Assembly (NCBI RefSeq): GCF_003206715.1
Contig: NZ_PZJU01000032.1
Coordinates: 1 to 64,000 of the forward strand
Length of the DNA: 64,000 bases
Direction of reading: 5' to 3'
Origin: Salinicola peritrichatus
Lineage (GTDB): Bacteria; Pseudomonadota; Gammaproteobacteria; Pseudomonadales; Halomonadaceae
Below, one piece after another: positions 45,626 through 54,413 of the stretch. Every line of letters starts with the position of its first letter. Positions within the stretch are counted from its first letter, which is position 1. The notes under the pieces were generated by a model. The model was not told the origin of the DNA, searched no databases, and saw only the letters and a list, made by a program, of their open reading frames with translations. A program made the translations under genes and the position numbers.

Positions 45626-46282
45626 TCAGGTGGGCTCGATGGCCTGATCGTGCAGCGGCACGCGGGACAGCTGGGCCATGGCGAGGCGGTAGGCGTCGAC
45701 CTTTTCGGGGTACTTCACGCCTTCGACGATCGAGAGATGACGCAGGGTTGGATAGAGTGCGATGTCGTCGAGCGAGAGCACCTGATTGACCGCCTCGGGC
45801 GACTGAATCAGGGGTTCCAACTCGTTGAGCCAACGCTCGAGCTCGTTCATCAGTGGCGCGGTCTGCTCGCGCAGCTCGTCGAGGTCGCCGACCATATCGG
45901 TCATCTTGGCGCCGAACAGCGCGGCTGCTTCCGGTGTTGCCAGTTCACCGAACGGCGCTTCCACCGCACGCGGCGCGAACAGCTTGAAGATGATGTCGTT
46001 GGCGGCCTTCACCCAGCGCTCGATCTCCGGATTCTGAGGGCCTTCCATGACCTTGACGCCCTCCGCTTCCGAGTCGATGCCGCGCACGATCTCCTGGGTA
46101 TCGCTCAGGGTGTCGCCGTCGTCGAATTCCAGAATCGGCACGGTCTTCTCGCCGACCAGGCGGGTCGGGGTTTCGGCATCGTCGAACAGCAGTGTCTGCA
46201 CTTCCACCGGTACGTCGCGCAGACCGAAGATCATGCGAGCCCGCGCACAGAATGGGCAGTGATCGTAGATGTAAAGACGCAT
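45626..46282 (-). CDS. grxB: Glutaredoxin 2 (GrxB)
   Basis: 218-residue atypical glutaredoxin with a GST fold, as E. coli Grx2 (215). The active site is YDHCPFCARARM (CPFC), followed by GEKTVPILEFDDG around the cis-proline and a helical C-terminal domain. Start set at MRLYIYDH with GGAGGAG six bases upstream; the longer frame (MTRRYHGG) is not family-like. It reduces protein disulfides with glutathione. It follows DUF924 in reverse order, 27 bases away. Confidence 0.92.
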   Translation of the reverse strand: MRLYIYDHCPFCARARMIFGLRDVPVEVQTLLFDDAETPTRLVGEKTVPILEFDDGDTLSDTQEIVRGIDSEAEGVKVMEGPQNPEIERWVKAANDIIFKLFAPRAVEAPFGELATPEAAALFGAKMTDMVGDLDELREQTAPLMNELERWLNELEPLIQSPEAVNQVLSLDDIALYPTLRHLSIVEGVKYPEKVDAYRLAMAQLSRVPLHDQAIEPT

Positions 46283-46375
46283 AATCGCTCCTCCATGATA
46301 TCGACGCGTCATTACAAGGTAGAAAAGGGACAGTGAGGCTGCCCGGGTGGTGACATTTTTTAACGCCAGTGCGCT

Positions 46376-47574
46376 TTATTCCGTGACCAGTTCCCGGTCG
46401 CGACTGCGGATCTGCCAGGCAAAACCGAAGCCGACCGGCAGTATGGCGATGGCCGCCAGTGCCAATGTGGGGGCCGTGCCCGAGAACGCGATGATGGCAC
46501 CACCGATGCCGGTGCCGAGAGACTGACCGGTAAAGAACGCGGTCGAGAACAGCGATACGGCCGCGCCGCGGCGTTCCGGCGCCATCTGCGTCGCGGTCGT
46601 CTGCAGAGTGTTGTGCAGCATATAGAAGCCGAGCCCGAAGAGATAACACCCAACGATGGCGACGACGGGCGTCGGCCAGACACAGATGGCGACCAGGGCG
46701 ATCGCGATCAGCACGCACCCCAGTTGGCACAGTCCGCTCTCGCCGAGTCTCGGCACCAGACGCCGTGCCAGCAGGGCGAAGCTCAGGCCGCCCACGGCGA
46801 ATACCGCCAGGATCAGCCCGGCCTCGGTCAGCGGCATGTCGCCGGCGACATGCAGGTGGCTGGCGACGAAGGCAAATCCGCAGAATACTGCCGCCCCCTC
46901 GCAGAACACGGCGATGAGTACCACCCGCGCCCGGGCTTCTGCAGCACATGGCGCAGGCTCACGCCGAGCGATTCCCGCTTCCGACCCTGGGGCCGCTCGT
47001 GACGGCCGGCGCGATACCACAAGAGTCCACCGGCGGCGGCAAACAGTAGCGTGTAGGCGACGAACGGCCACTGCCACCAGCTCTGCTCCGCGGCCAGGCC
47101 GCCGAAGGTCTGGCCGCAGGCCAGCCCGCAGATCTGGCCGATCAAAAAGCGCGCCAGCACCGCCTGTCGCTGCTCGTAGGGAACGTTGTCGCCGATCCAT
47201 GCCATCGCCAGCGGAATCACCGCGGCGCAGCCGACCCCGGCCAGCATGCGCGCTGCGATCAGGGTCGCCAGGCTGCCGGAAAGTGCGCACAGCAGGCTGG
47301 CCACGGCGGCCACCAGGGAAAACAGCGAGATCACCCGCAGCTTGCCGTAGCGGTCGCCGCTGGGACCCAGGACCAGCTGCAGACAGCCATAAACGATGGC
47401 GAACGCGGTGATCGCCCATGACGCCGCGGAGAGCGAAGTCGCATAGACCTCGGCGACCCGCGGCAGCATGGGGTCGAGGATTCGCTGCGTGGCGGCGGCG
47501 CAGAAAGCGGTCAGCGCCAGCAGGATGATGGTGGGCCAGGGAGTGGTATCGATGCGCTGGGGTGAGGTCGGCAC
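46376..47574 (-). pseudogene. MFS transporter split by a one-base frameshift
   Basis: The N-terminal half (MPTSPQRIDTTPWPTIILL; six membrane segments) reads in one minus-strand frame from 47574 to about 46935. The C-terminal half (ARVVLIAVFCEGAAVFCGFA and five more segments) continues in another frame to 46376. The junction is the GCCCGGGC run at about 46929-46936; adding one C restores a continuous protein of about 400 residues through KPRARVVLI. Motif A appears as LGPSGDRYGKLRV. It is either a recent inactivating deletion in a homopolymer or a sequencing error. The intact protein would be a Bcr/AraJ-like drug exporter. Confidence 0.8.
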
Positions 47575-47784
47575 AGGCGGTGTATCCGAGCTGGAGGCGA
47601 ATGATGAACGATATTAGCACGCTAAATGCATCATCGGGCTTCGGCACTTCTTGAGCGCTCCGAGAACATGGCGCTGCCCGAATGAGTGAAGCATGCAGCA
47701 TTCATAATTCATGAACAGTGTTTTCTAATTTTCCCCGCATGCTGACGACATCTCGCCATCAAGGGCGAAGAGAGGAGACTGATC

Positions 47785-48141
47785 ATGAAGCGTCGCATAT
47801 TGACGACCAGCCTGCTGATCGCCGCGCTGGGTGTGACGGGATTGGCACAGGCCGACCCCGGACATGGCCATGGGCACGGTCATGGCAATGGCAACAAGCA
47901 TGGGAACGCGCATCATCAAGGCGGTCATGACTACCAGGGGCACGACTCTCATCGCAACTGGCACAAAGGCGGACACATCGACTCGCGCTACTATCGCGAC
48001 GACCGCTATTGGGTCCGCGACTGGCATGCGCGCCATCTGCCCGAACCGCCGCACGGCCATCGCTGGATCAGAATCGATGGCGACTACGTGCTGGCGGCCG
48101 TGGCGACCGGTGTGATCGCCGCGGTCATTCTGGGGCACTGA
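47785..48141 (+). CDS. RcnB-like periplasmic His-rich protein
   Basis: 118-residue small exported protein. The signal peptide ends at GLAQADP (about residue 23). A His/Gly-rich metal-binding-like stretch follows (HGHGHGHGNGNKHGNAHH), then the RcnB core RYYRDDRYWVRDWHARHLPE and PPHGHRWIRIDGDYVLAAVATGVI. RcnB of E. coli helps nickel/cobalt homeostasis; close relatives have unproven roles. The stretch 47575-47784 before it holds only AGGAG and AT-rich sequence. Confidence 0.82.
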   Translation: MKRRILTTSLLIAALGVTGLAQADPGHGHGHGHGNGNKHGNAHHQGGHDYQGHDSHRNWHKGGHIDSRYYRDDRYWVRDWHARHLPEPPHGHRWIRIDGDYVLAAVATGVIAAVILGH

Positions 48142-48148
48142 TCGCGCT

Positions 48149-48182
48149 GGGCACTGCCGGCTACCATCAACCGGCAGTGCCC
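48149..48182. terminator. Strong hairpin between convergent RcnB-like and IMPase genes
   Basis: GGGCACTGCCGG and CCGGCAGTGCCC form 12 perfect pairs around a ten-base loop, between stop codons at 48141 and 48191. Likely a bidirectional transcript end; no U-run. Confidence 0.65.
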
Positions 48183-48190
48183 CATCGGCC

Positions 48191-49030
48191 TCACACCAGA
48201 AACGCGAACTTGTCGCGCAACTGTTCCCAATGGTTGCGGGAACTGGCGGCAAGCAGGTGGCCCTGGTGAACGGTCGATTTGTAGGGTGTGCCATCGAGCA
48301 ATGCCGAATAGCCGCCGGCCTCGGCGTGGATCAGCAGTCCGGCGGCATGATCCCACGGCATCAGCTTGCCGGTGAGCATGAAGTCGACGAAGCCGAACGC
48401 CATGGTGCGGTATTCGTGGCAGGCACAGCCGAAGGCCATCATGCGCTGGAAGTCGGGAAAGGTGGCCGCCAACTGGTACTGCTGCGGCTTGGGAAAGAGC
48501 CGGATCGAGGTCGAGCCGACCATCTCGTCGAGCCTGTCGGTTTCCGACACCTGCAGTTGACGCTGGGTGCCGTCCGGGCGACCGAACCAGGCGCCTTCGC
48601 CGCACCGGGCGACGATCCAGTCATCCGCCAGCGGATCGTAGAGCAGGCCGAAGATCGTCTCGCCGAAGCTGGTCGCCGCCAGGATCACGCCGAACTGATT
48701 TAGCCCGCGGGCGAAGTTCCAGGTGCCGTCGACCGGGTCGATGACCAGCGCCAGCTCCGCGCCGGCGATGTCGCCGAGACTGGCGCTGTCCTCCGCCACC
48801 GCTTCCTCGCCGATCACCGTCGCCTCCGGCAGCAGATCACGGATCGCCGCCGTCATCATCCGCTCTGCGCCTTGATCGGCGTCGGTGACCAGATCGTCCG
48901 GCGCGCTCTTCGAACGGATCGCGTCTTCGGAGAGATTGCGAAAGCGCGGCAGAATCTCGGCCTTGGCGGCCCGACGCACGATCTCGATCAGTTGCTGCTG
49001 CAGTTCAAGGTTGATGGCTTGGGTGGGCAT
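48191..49030 (-). CDS. Inositol monophosphatase family protein
   Basis: 279-residue Mg-dependent phosphatase. Metal-binding blocks are VIGEEAVAE (motif with Glu pair), DPVDGTWNFARGLNQFGV (motif 1) and MPWDHAAGLLIHAEAGG (motif 2). The fold covers inositol phosphatase, histidinol phosphatase and 3'-phosphoadenosine phosphatase; the substrate here is not decided. Stands alone. Confidence 0.88.
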   Translation of the reverse strand: MPTQAINLELQQQLIEIVRRAAKAEILPRFRNLSEDAIRSKSAPDDLVTDADQGAERMMTAAIRDLLPEATVIGEEAVAEDSASLGDIAGAELALVIDPVDGTWNFARGLNQFGVILAATSFGETIFGLLYDPLADDWIVARCGEGAWFGRPDGTQRQLQVSETDRLDEMVGSTSIRLFPKPQQYQLAATFPDFQRMMAFGCACHEYRTMAFGFVDFMLTGKLMPWDHAAGLLIHAEAGGYSALLDGTPYKSTVHQGHLLAASSRNHWEQLRDKFAFLV

Positions 49031-49121
49031 GCGGGGCTCCTGGCTCGTTGGGACTTCTCCCTAGGGTAACCGATTCCGTCGCCCAGGTTCGTCGGTCCGC
49101 GCTGAGCATCCCACCTTGCAC

Positions 49122-49508
49122 TCAAACCCGCCGAATCGGTCCCGGGTAACGCGCGACCAGTTCATCCGCCGTTAATAATAGAAAACCCTCGGACTCGGCC
49201 TGGGCTACCAGAATACGGTCGAACGGATCCTTGTGAATATCTGGCAAGTGGCTGATAGCCAAGGTGTGCCGAGAGGTGATTGGCAGCTCGAGGTAATCGT
49301 TCTCGATCAGGCCGCGGCGTAGGAGATGCGGATCTACCTGGAAGTCAGGGCGATCTAGGCCGGCTTTGATGACGATCTCCCAAAGACTCGCCGCGCTGAA
49401 ATAGACCTTGTTGCCTCGGTCATTGATCAGCGCGATCGACTCATCGGAGAGCCGGCTGGGCTCCGCCGCTGCCCAGAGCAACACATGTGTATCGAGAAGC
49501 AAGTTCAT
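49122..49508 (-). CDS. PIN-domain toxin (VapC-like)
   Basis: 128-residue PIN-domain ribonuclease. Acidic active-site residues are Asp7 (NLLLDTHVLLWA), Glu in SLWEIVIK, Asp in HKDPFDRILVAQAESEG and Asp in LLTADELVARY. Start at MNLLLDTH, one base after the antitoxin stop. The longer frame overlaps the antitoxin gene. Together with the Phd-type antitoxin it forms a standard module, probably cleaving tRNA or rRNA when freed. Confidence 0.9.
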   Translation of the reverse strand: MNLLLDTHVLLWAAAEPSRLSDESIALINDRGNKVYFSAASLWEIVIKAGLDRPDFQVDPHLLRRGLIENDYLELPITSRHTLAISHLPDIHKDPFDRILVAQAESEGFLLLTADELVARYPGPIRRV

Positions 49509-49509
49509 T

Positions 49510-49749
49510 TCAGCCCCCGAACATTCCAGCGATTTCATCCTCGCCCATGCGATCGAAGTCTTCGGGAACCTTGAACTGACCTTCCATGAAGCCAAGCCGT
49601 TTCTGCTGACCGGCTTCCGGGCTCTCGATGGCTGTCACTTTGGCGATCGGCTTGCCGGCCTTGGCAATGATGAACCCTTCTCCCTGCGCGGCTTTGGCGA
49701 GGAGTTGGGAGAGACGGGTCTTGGCTTCGTGAATGTTGACGGATTCCAT
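49510..49749 (-). CDS. Phd/YefM-type antitoxin
   Basis: 79-residue antitoxin. The N-terminal DNA-binding fold shows VNIHEAKTRLSQLLAKAAQG and FIIAKAGKPIAKVTAI, and the acidic C-terminus (VPEDFDRMGEDEIAGMF) is the toxin-binding tail. It is directly upstream of the PIN toxin. A perfect 17-bp palindrome lies 23 bases before its start and probably binds the complex for autoregulation. Confidence 0.9.
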   Translation of the reverse strand: MESVNIHEAKTRLSQLLAKAAQGEGFIIAKAGKPIAKVTAIESPEAGQQKRLGFMEGQFKVPEDFDRMGEDEIAGMFGG

Positions 49750-49772
49750 GGGATGCTCCGACGATCTAGTTT

Positions 49773-49789
49773 AATAGACTTAGTCTATT
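49773..49789. promoter_or_regulatory. 17-bp palindromic operator of the Phd/PIN module
   Basis: AATAGACT-T-AGTCTATT is a perfect inverted repeat of eight-base arms around T, 23 bases upstream of the antitoxin ATG. Its arms overlap the likely -10 region. Phd-family antitoxins bind such palindromes to repress their own operon. Confidence 0.68.
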
Positions 49790-49828
49790 CGAAGTGGCCG
49801 ATAGTGTCGCTACCGAGGTTTGGCGTCG

Positions 49829-50692
49829 TCATTCCAGATTCTGAATCTGTTCCCGCATCTGCTCGATCAGCACTTTCAGCTCCACCGCGCAGCGGGTGGT
49901 GTCGGCGACGATGGCCTTGGAGGAGAGGGTGTTGGCTTCGCGGTTGAGTTCCTGCATCAGGAAGTCGAGGCGGCGGCCGATGGGGCCTTTTTGCTTGAGC
50001 TGGCGCTCTACTTCGGTGACATGGGTTTCCAGCCGGTCGAGTTCCTCGGCGACGTCTGCCTTCTGCGCCATCAGCACCATTTCCGCTTCCAGCCGCTGTG
50101 AGTCGAGTTCGGCCTTGGCGGTTTCCAGTCGTTCGAGCAGTTGGCCGCGCTGGCGTTCGAGAATCGTCGGCAGATGTGTGCGCACCATGGCGACTTGCTC
50201 GCGAACGCCATCGAGCCGCTCGCGAATCAGTTCCGCCAGGCGGTCGCCTTCGCGGGCGCGGCCGGTCTCCAGATCCTTCAGCGCGGCGTCGAAGAGTTCG
50301 ATTCCGGCGGCCTTGATGCTTTCCAGGTCCAGTCGCTGCGTTGCCATCACGCCGGGATGGGCGAGCAGTTCCAGCGCGTTGGGCATTGGCGCTTCCGGTA
50401 GTTGGCGACGGACCTGTTCCAGCGCTTGCGCGAGCGCATTGAGTTGATCGAGGTTGATCTCCGGGGCGGTGCCCGTCTCGGCAGGTTCGAAGCGCAGGGT
50501 ACACTCCACCTTGCCGCGCGAGATGCGCTGGCGCAGTGCCTCGCGAAAGTGCGGTTCGAGATCGCGCAGTGGATCGGCAAGCCGAAAGTGCGGCTCCAGG
50601 TAGCGTTGATTCACCGAGCGCAGTTCGAGCTGCAGGCTGCCCCACTCGGCATCACAGGTCTGGCGGGAGAAGGCGGTCATGCTGTGAGGCAT
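49829..50692 (-). CDS. yicC: YicC family endoribonuclease-related protein
   Basis: 287-residue protein, as E. coli YicC. It opens MPHSMTAFSRQ, carries LELRSVNQRYLEPHFRL, a long coiled helical middle, and the conserved C-terminal GRRLDFLMQELNREANTLSS with VADTTRCAVELKVLIEQMRE. YicC has been described as an endoribonuclease acting on small RNA. Start chosen at MPHS; the upstream frame (MSMRYTRT) is unlike the family. Divergent from rph. Confidence 0.93.
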   Translation of the reverse strand: MPHSMTAFSRQTCDAEWGSLQLELRSVNQRYLEPHFRLADPLRDLEPHFREALRQRISRGKVECTLRFEPAETGTAPEINLDQLNALAQALEQVRRQLPEAPMPNALELLAHPGVMATQRLDLESIKAAGIELFDAALKDLETGRAREGDRLAELIRERLDGVREQVAMVRTHLPTILERQRGQLLERLETAKAELDSQRLEAEMVLMAQKADVAEELDRLETHVTEVERQLKQKGPIGRRLDFLMQELNREANTLSSKAIVADTTRCAVELKVLIEQMREQIQNLE

Positions 50693-50879
50693 GGGGAATC
50701 CTTGAATCGGCGAGCTGATCGTTCGAGTGTACCGCATCGACAAGGTCGTTGGTCGCCGCCAATCGGGGTCGCTGCGTTGGGCCGTGATTGTGCGTGCAGG
50801 ATGTGTAGAATGGCCGACCTCCTTGAGGCGCCGTCAGCGTGGTGCTTCTATCATTGATGTTTTGGATCGAGAGGCTTTC

Positions 50880-51602
50880 ATGCGCCCGAGTGGACGACAA
50901 CCCGACCAGCCCCGCGAGGTCACGCTGACCCGCGGTTTCACCCGCCATGCCGAAGGCTCGGTGCTGGTGAGCTTCGGCGACACCCAGGTGCTGTGCAACG
51001 CCAGCGTCGAGGCCGGCGTACCGCGCTGGCTGCGTGGCAAGAACCAGGGCTGGGTGACGGCGGAGTACGGCATGCTGCCGCGCGCGACCCATACCCGCGG
51101 TGGCCGCGAGGCGGCACGGGGCAAGCAGGGCGGGCGTACGCTGGAAATTCAGCGCCTGATCGGCCGATCGCTGCGCGCGGCGGTGGATCTGAAGAAGCTC
51201 GGCGAGTTCACCATCACGGTCGATTGCGACGTGTTGCAGGCCGATGGCGGCACGCGCACGGCGTCGATCACCGGCGCTTGCGTGGCGCTGGTCGAGGCAC
51301 TGCAGTTCATGCAGCGCAAGAAGCTGATCAAGACCGATCCGTTCCGACAACTGGTCAGTTCGATTTCGGTGGGCGTGTTCCAGGAGACGCCGGTGCTGGA
51401 TCTGGACTATCCGGAAGACAGCGCTGCCGACACCGACATGAACGTGGTGATGACCGAGGATGGCAAGTTGATCGAGGTCCAGGGCACGGCCGAAGCCAAG
51501 GCATTCTCCCGCGCCGAGCTCAACGGCATGCTCGATCTGGCCGAGAGCGGCTGCCAGATGCTGTTCGAGAAGCAGCGCGAAGCGCTGGGCATGCGCCGCT
51601 GA
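50880..51602 (+). CDS. rph: Ribonuclease PH
   Basis: 240-residue phosphorolytic 3'-5' exoribonuclease for tRNA ends. Blocks [50 protein letters not shown] (phosphate-binding Arg region) and [21 protein letters not shown] are present with full family length (E. coli 238). Divergent from yicC and convergent with crc. Confidence 0.96.
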   Translation: MRPSGRQPDQPREVTLTRGFTRHAEGSVLVSFGDTQVLCNASVEAGVPRWLRGKNQGWVTAEYGMLPRATHTRGGREAARGKQGGRTLEIQRLIGRSLRAAVDLKKLGEFTITVDCDVLQADGGTRTASITGACVALVEALQFMQRKKLIKTDPFRQLVSSISVGVFQETPVLDLDYPEDSAADTDMNVVMTEDGKLIEVQGTAEAKAFSRAELNGMLDLAESGCQMLFEKQREALGMRR

Positions 51603-51627
51603 CTTTGCCTTTCCCTTCCAGGCATGA

Positions 51628-51653
51628 AAACGCCCCGCGGTTGCGGGGCGTTT
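51628..51653. terminator. Bidirectional terminator between rph and crc
   Basis: AAACGCCCCGC, loop GGTT, GCGGGGCGTTT: an 11-pair stem with A-run before and T-run after, so it reads as a rho-independent terminator on both strands. Lies 25 bases after the rph stop. Confidence 0.8.
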
Positions 51654-51713
51654 CAGGTAATGACAACAGCGGGTGTGCTTGTCCTGCTTGCCGTTATGTC
51701 CAAGGCCGAGCGA

Positions 51714-52481
51714 TCACAGCTCGAGATCGTACTCCACGATCAGCGGAGCGAACTCGCTGAAGGTGGCGTCGGTGTCGATCCAGGCATCCTTGACGTGGCG
51801 GCGGAAGTTGGGGCCGACGATCTGATAATCGAGTCGCCAGCCTTCCTGACGCGCACGCGGCACTTCCTGGTCCAGCTTCGGCCACCAGGTGTACTGGTTG
51901 GCTTCGCGATTGACCTCGCGGAAGGTGTCGATGAAGCCGGTCGGGCCGAAGACCTGATCCATCCACGCGCGCTCTTCGGGTTTGAAGCCCGGCGTGGTCT
52001 GGTTGTCGGTCCAGTTGGCCAGATCGAGCGTCTTGTGCGCGATATGCCAGGTGCCGCAGATGATGTACTCGCGACGCTTGCGCGCCATCTTGTTCAAGTA
52101 CTCCAGATACTGCGTCATGAACGCCTGCTTGGCGGCCGGGTCCTGCCCGTCCGGCATCAGGAAGGAGGCGATGCTGAAGCGATCGTAATCCGCCTGCAGA
52201 AAGCGTCCCTCGTGATCGCACTGCTCGAAGCCCAGGCCATACATGATCGCCTTGGGGATCTTGCGACAATAGAGTCCCACGCCCGAGAATCCGTCCTGCT
52301 CGGCATCCAGGAAGTAACCTTCATAGCCTTCCGGATAGAGGACGCTGTCGTCGAGCTCGAAGCTCTTGGCCTTCAGGTTCTGCACGCAAACGACGTCAGC
52401 ATCCTGTTCGGCCAGCCAGTCGAGAAAGCCCCGTTCGACGGCGTCACGGATTCCGTTGACATTGATGCTGGCGATTTTCAT
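51714..52481 (-). CDS. crc: Crc catabolite-repression protein (inactive exonuclease III fold)
   Basis: 255-residue protein of the exonuclease III fold. Expected catalytic residues are replaced: Asn35 for the metal-ligand Glu (VCVQNLKAKS), Thr144 and His146 for Asp and Asn (IICGTWHIAHK), and Glu243-Phe244 for Asp-His (FSEFAPLIVEYD). The framework blocks GWRLDYQ and SVNVNG-like IASINVNGIRDA are kept. Pseudomonas Crc is likewise an inactive ExoIII relative that acts with Hfq on mRNAs, and it is also beside pyrE. An active nuclease is therefore unlikely. Divergent from pyrE. Confidence 0.85.
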   Translation of the reverse strand: MKIASINVNGIRDAVERGFLDWLAEQDADVVCVQNLKAKSFELDDSVLYPEGYEGYFLDAEQDGFSGVGLYCRKIPKAIMYGLGFEQCDHEGRFLQADYDRFSIASFLMPDGQDPAAKQAFMTQYLEYLNKMARKRREYIICGTWHIAHKTLDLANWTDNQTTPGFKPEERAWMDQVFGPTGFIDTFREVNREANQYTWWPKLDQEVPRARQEGWRLDYQIVGPNFRRHVKDAWIDTDATFSEFAPLIVEYDLEL

Positions 52482-52542
52482 ACCGTGTTCCTTCTTTGTC
52501 GCGCGTGTATGATACCCGAGCTTGAGAGATTTAGGTAAACGA

Positions 52543-52566
52543 GAACGCCCCTAAATGGGGGCGTTC
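52543..52566. other. Stem-loop in the crc-pyrE divergent region
   Basis: GAACGCCCC and GGGGCGTTC pair over nine bases around TAAATG, 40 bases before the pyrE start. It could be part of a pyrE leader or a transcript boundary between the divergent genes. No U-run follows on the pyrE strand, so classic attenuation is not shown. Confidence 0.4.
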
Positions 52567-52605
52567 CCAGCCCAAGACAACGGCCGGCGCGATTAGGGGG
52601 ACCGA

Positions 52606-53295
52606 GTGAGCGTGGAGATCCAGCCTTACCAACAGCAATTCATCGAATTCGCGATCGCCGAGGGGGCGCTGCGATTCGGCGAGTTCACGCTCAAGTCAGG
52701 CCGTCTCAGTCCCTACTTCTTCAATGCCGGGCTGTTCCGCTCCGGCCGTGCCTTGGCCCGCTTGGGGCGTTTCTATGCCAGCGCCATTGCCGACAGTGGA
52801 ATCGAGGCCGATGTACTATTTGGTCCAGCTTACAAGGGTATTTCATTGGCCGCGAGTACGGCCATCGCTTTGGCCGACCACCACGACCATGACATGCCCT
52901 TCGCTTTCAACCGCAAGGAAGCCAAGGATCACGGCGAAGGCGGCAACATCGTCGGTGCCGAACTACGCGGTAACGTACTGATCATCGACGACGTGATCAC
53001 CGCCGGCACCGCCATCCGCGAAGTGATGCAGATCATCCAGGGCGCCGGCGCCAAGGCGGCTGGCGTGGTCATTGCGCTGGATCGCCAGGAGCGAGGCCAG
53101 GATGCCAATGGCCTCAAACCGCATAGCGCCATCCAGGAAGTCGAGGCGGCGTATCATATGCCGGTCGTCAGCATCGTCAACCTCGATCAAATGCTCGCTT
53201 ACCTCGAAAGCCACGCCTCGGACAGCGATTCGTTGGCCAGCCATGCTGAAGCGATTCGGGTCTACCGCGATCGCTACGGCGTTCAGGCTGGCTGA
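52606..53295 (+). CDS. pyrE: Orotate phosphoribosyltransferase PyrE
   Basis: 229-residue enzyme making orotidine monophosphate in pyrimidine synthesis. The PRPP loop is [47 protein letters not shown] and [14 protein letters not shown] (catalytic loop) are standard. GTG start behind AGGGGGA. About 15 residues longer than E. coli PyrE at the C-terminus. Divergent from crc. Confidence 0.95.
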   Translation: MSVEIQPYQQQFIEFAIAEGALRFGEFTLKSGRLSPYFFNAGLFRSGRALARLGRFYASAIADSGIEADVLFGPAYKGISLAASTAIALADHHDHDMPFAFNRKEAKDHGEGGNIVGAELRGNVLIIDDVITAGTAIREVMQIIQGAGAKAAGVVIALDRQERGQDANGLKPHSAIQEVEAAYHMPVVSIVNLDQMLAYLESHASDSDSLASHAEAIRVYRDRYGVQAG

Positions 53296-53344
53296 AGAGT
53301 CTGCCTTCATCCGCTGCTGCGACGTATCGACGCGCGGCGCGTTA

Positions 53345-53368
53345 CAAACGGTTTAAAAACACCGTTTG
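53345..53368 (+). terminator. Terminator after pyrE
   Basis: CAAACGGT, loop TTAAAAAC, ACCGTTTG, followed by ATAATTTTC. An eight-pair stem with a T-rich tail 49 bases after the pyrE stop. Confidence 0.65.
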
Positions 53369-53440
53369 ATAATTTTCGGAATTATGTCACGCTTGCGTTC
53401 GTAGTCCAACGCGTTTCGACGCGATTTCGGGAGACGTGAC

Positions 53441-54010
53441 ATGATCAAGCGCAGCAGGTTCAAACTTTGGGGTTCTGCCCTCGCGACAGCGACCTTCGTT
53501 TTTGCCAGTCAGCAGGCAATGGCGCTCAGCGTATCGGCCAACGGCGGCGACGATTCCTTCGGCGTTGAAGCCAGCCAGACCATTTTTCCCAGCGTGCGCG
53601 CCGGCGTCGGCTATCTGACCACCGACGACAGCGGCCACAACGCCAAGGCCTATTCGGGTTCGCTGATGTTCTCGCCCTGGTTGCCGGGCATCGATCTCGC
53701 AGTCGGTGCCCGTTACCAGTATCAGGATACGCATTACGGTGACGGTGGTGGTGTTGGCCTGGGCGGTTCGGCGTTCGTCGATACACCGATTCCGCTGACC
53801 TCCATCGGTGCCTACGGCTTCTACACGCCGGATGGTCTGACCCATGGAGATATCGACAAGAGCTACGAATATGGCGCCCAGGCACGGGTGAACATCATCT
53901 CTCAGACTTATGTCTATGGCGGCTACCGTTACATGCGCACCGACTTCGACAACGATGACGGTCACACGCTCGACAGCGGGCCGGTACTGGGGGTCAGCGT
54001 CGGTTTCTAA
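53441..54010 (+). CDS. YfaZ-like outer-membrane protein
   Basis: 189-residue exported protein. The signal peptide ends at SQQAMALS (about 28). The rest alternates in beta-strand style with aromatic caps and ends in VLGVSVGF, a C-terminal Phe as in outer-membrane barrels. AGVGYLTTDD, GARYQYQDTHYGDGGGVGLG and YVYGGYRYMRTDF resemble the YfaZ family. No function is established. No terminator was recognised after it. Confidence 0.72.
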   Translation: MIKRSRFKLWGSALATATFVFASQQAMALSVSANGGDDSFGVEASQTIFPSVRAGVGYLTTDDSGHNAKAYSGSLMFSPWLPGIDLAVGARYQYQDTHYGDGGGVGLGGSAFVDTPIPLTSIGAYGFYTPDGLTHGDIDKSYEYGAQARVNIISQTYVYGGYRYMRTDFDNDDGHTLDSGPVLGVSVGF

Positions 54011-54413
54011 GCCGCCCAAAACATTCTGCGCTCGATCAAGCAGTGTTAAAAATTCGCTCAAGCTGCTCATTTACAACCCGTAAACTCCGCGCTTTCGCGA
54101 ATTTTTGCCTCGCCTGATCTTCGCTCGAAGAGTTTTGGATATTCGTGCCCAATGGAGTGAATGTTCGAAAACCATGAGATGACGCCAGTCTCGGGGCGCT
54201 TGAGAGATCAGCTATCGGCGTCCCATTGCGAGGGCTGGCGTCGGGTCCTGTAGCGCGGGCCGGCTTGGGGCTCTGTAGCAAGGGCCGGCGTCGGGGCTCT
54301 GTAGCAAGGGCCGGCGTCGGGGCTCTGTAGCAAGGGCCGGCGTCGGGGCCCTGTAGAGAGTGGCGCCGATTGCGTATCATGCGGGAGTTCCCTCACCTGC
54401 GAGCCCGGCCGCC
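54011..54413. other. Gene-free region between the YfaZ-like gene and trmL
   Basis: 403 bases. The first part (54011-54225) shows nothing recognisable. The last 115 bases hold the 26-bp tandem repeat at 54246-54356, which runs up to the trmL leader. Open frames here have no protein-like features. Confidence 0.6.
54246..54356. repeat. 26-bp tandem repeat upstream of trmL
   Basis: CTGTAG recurs at 54248, 54273, 54299, 54325 and 54351, a period of 25 then 26 bases. The middle three units are identical (GGGCTCTGTAGCAAGGGCC plus GGCGTCG); the outer units are diverged. Units abut directly, with no spacers. This is a minisatellite-type array that could change length by slippage, close to the trmL promoter. 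Confidence 0.85.

Noticed and set aside
54246-54356. Regular repeats that might be a CRISPR array
   Set aside because: Units of 25-26 bases abut with no spacers and no cas genes are nearby; it is a tandem minisatellite.
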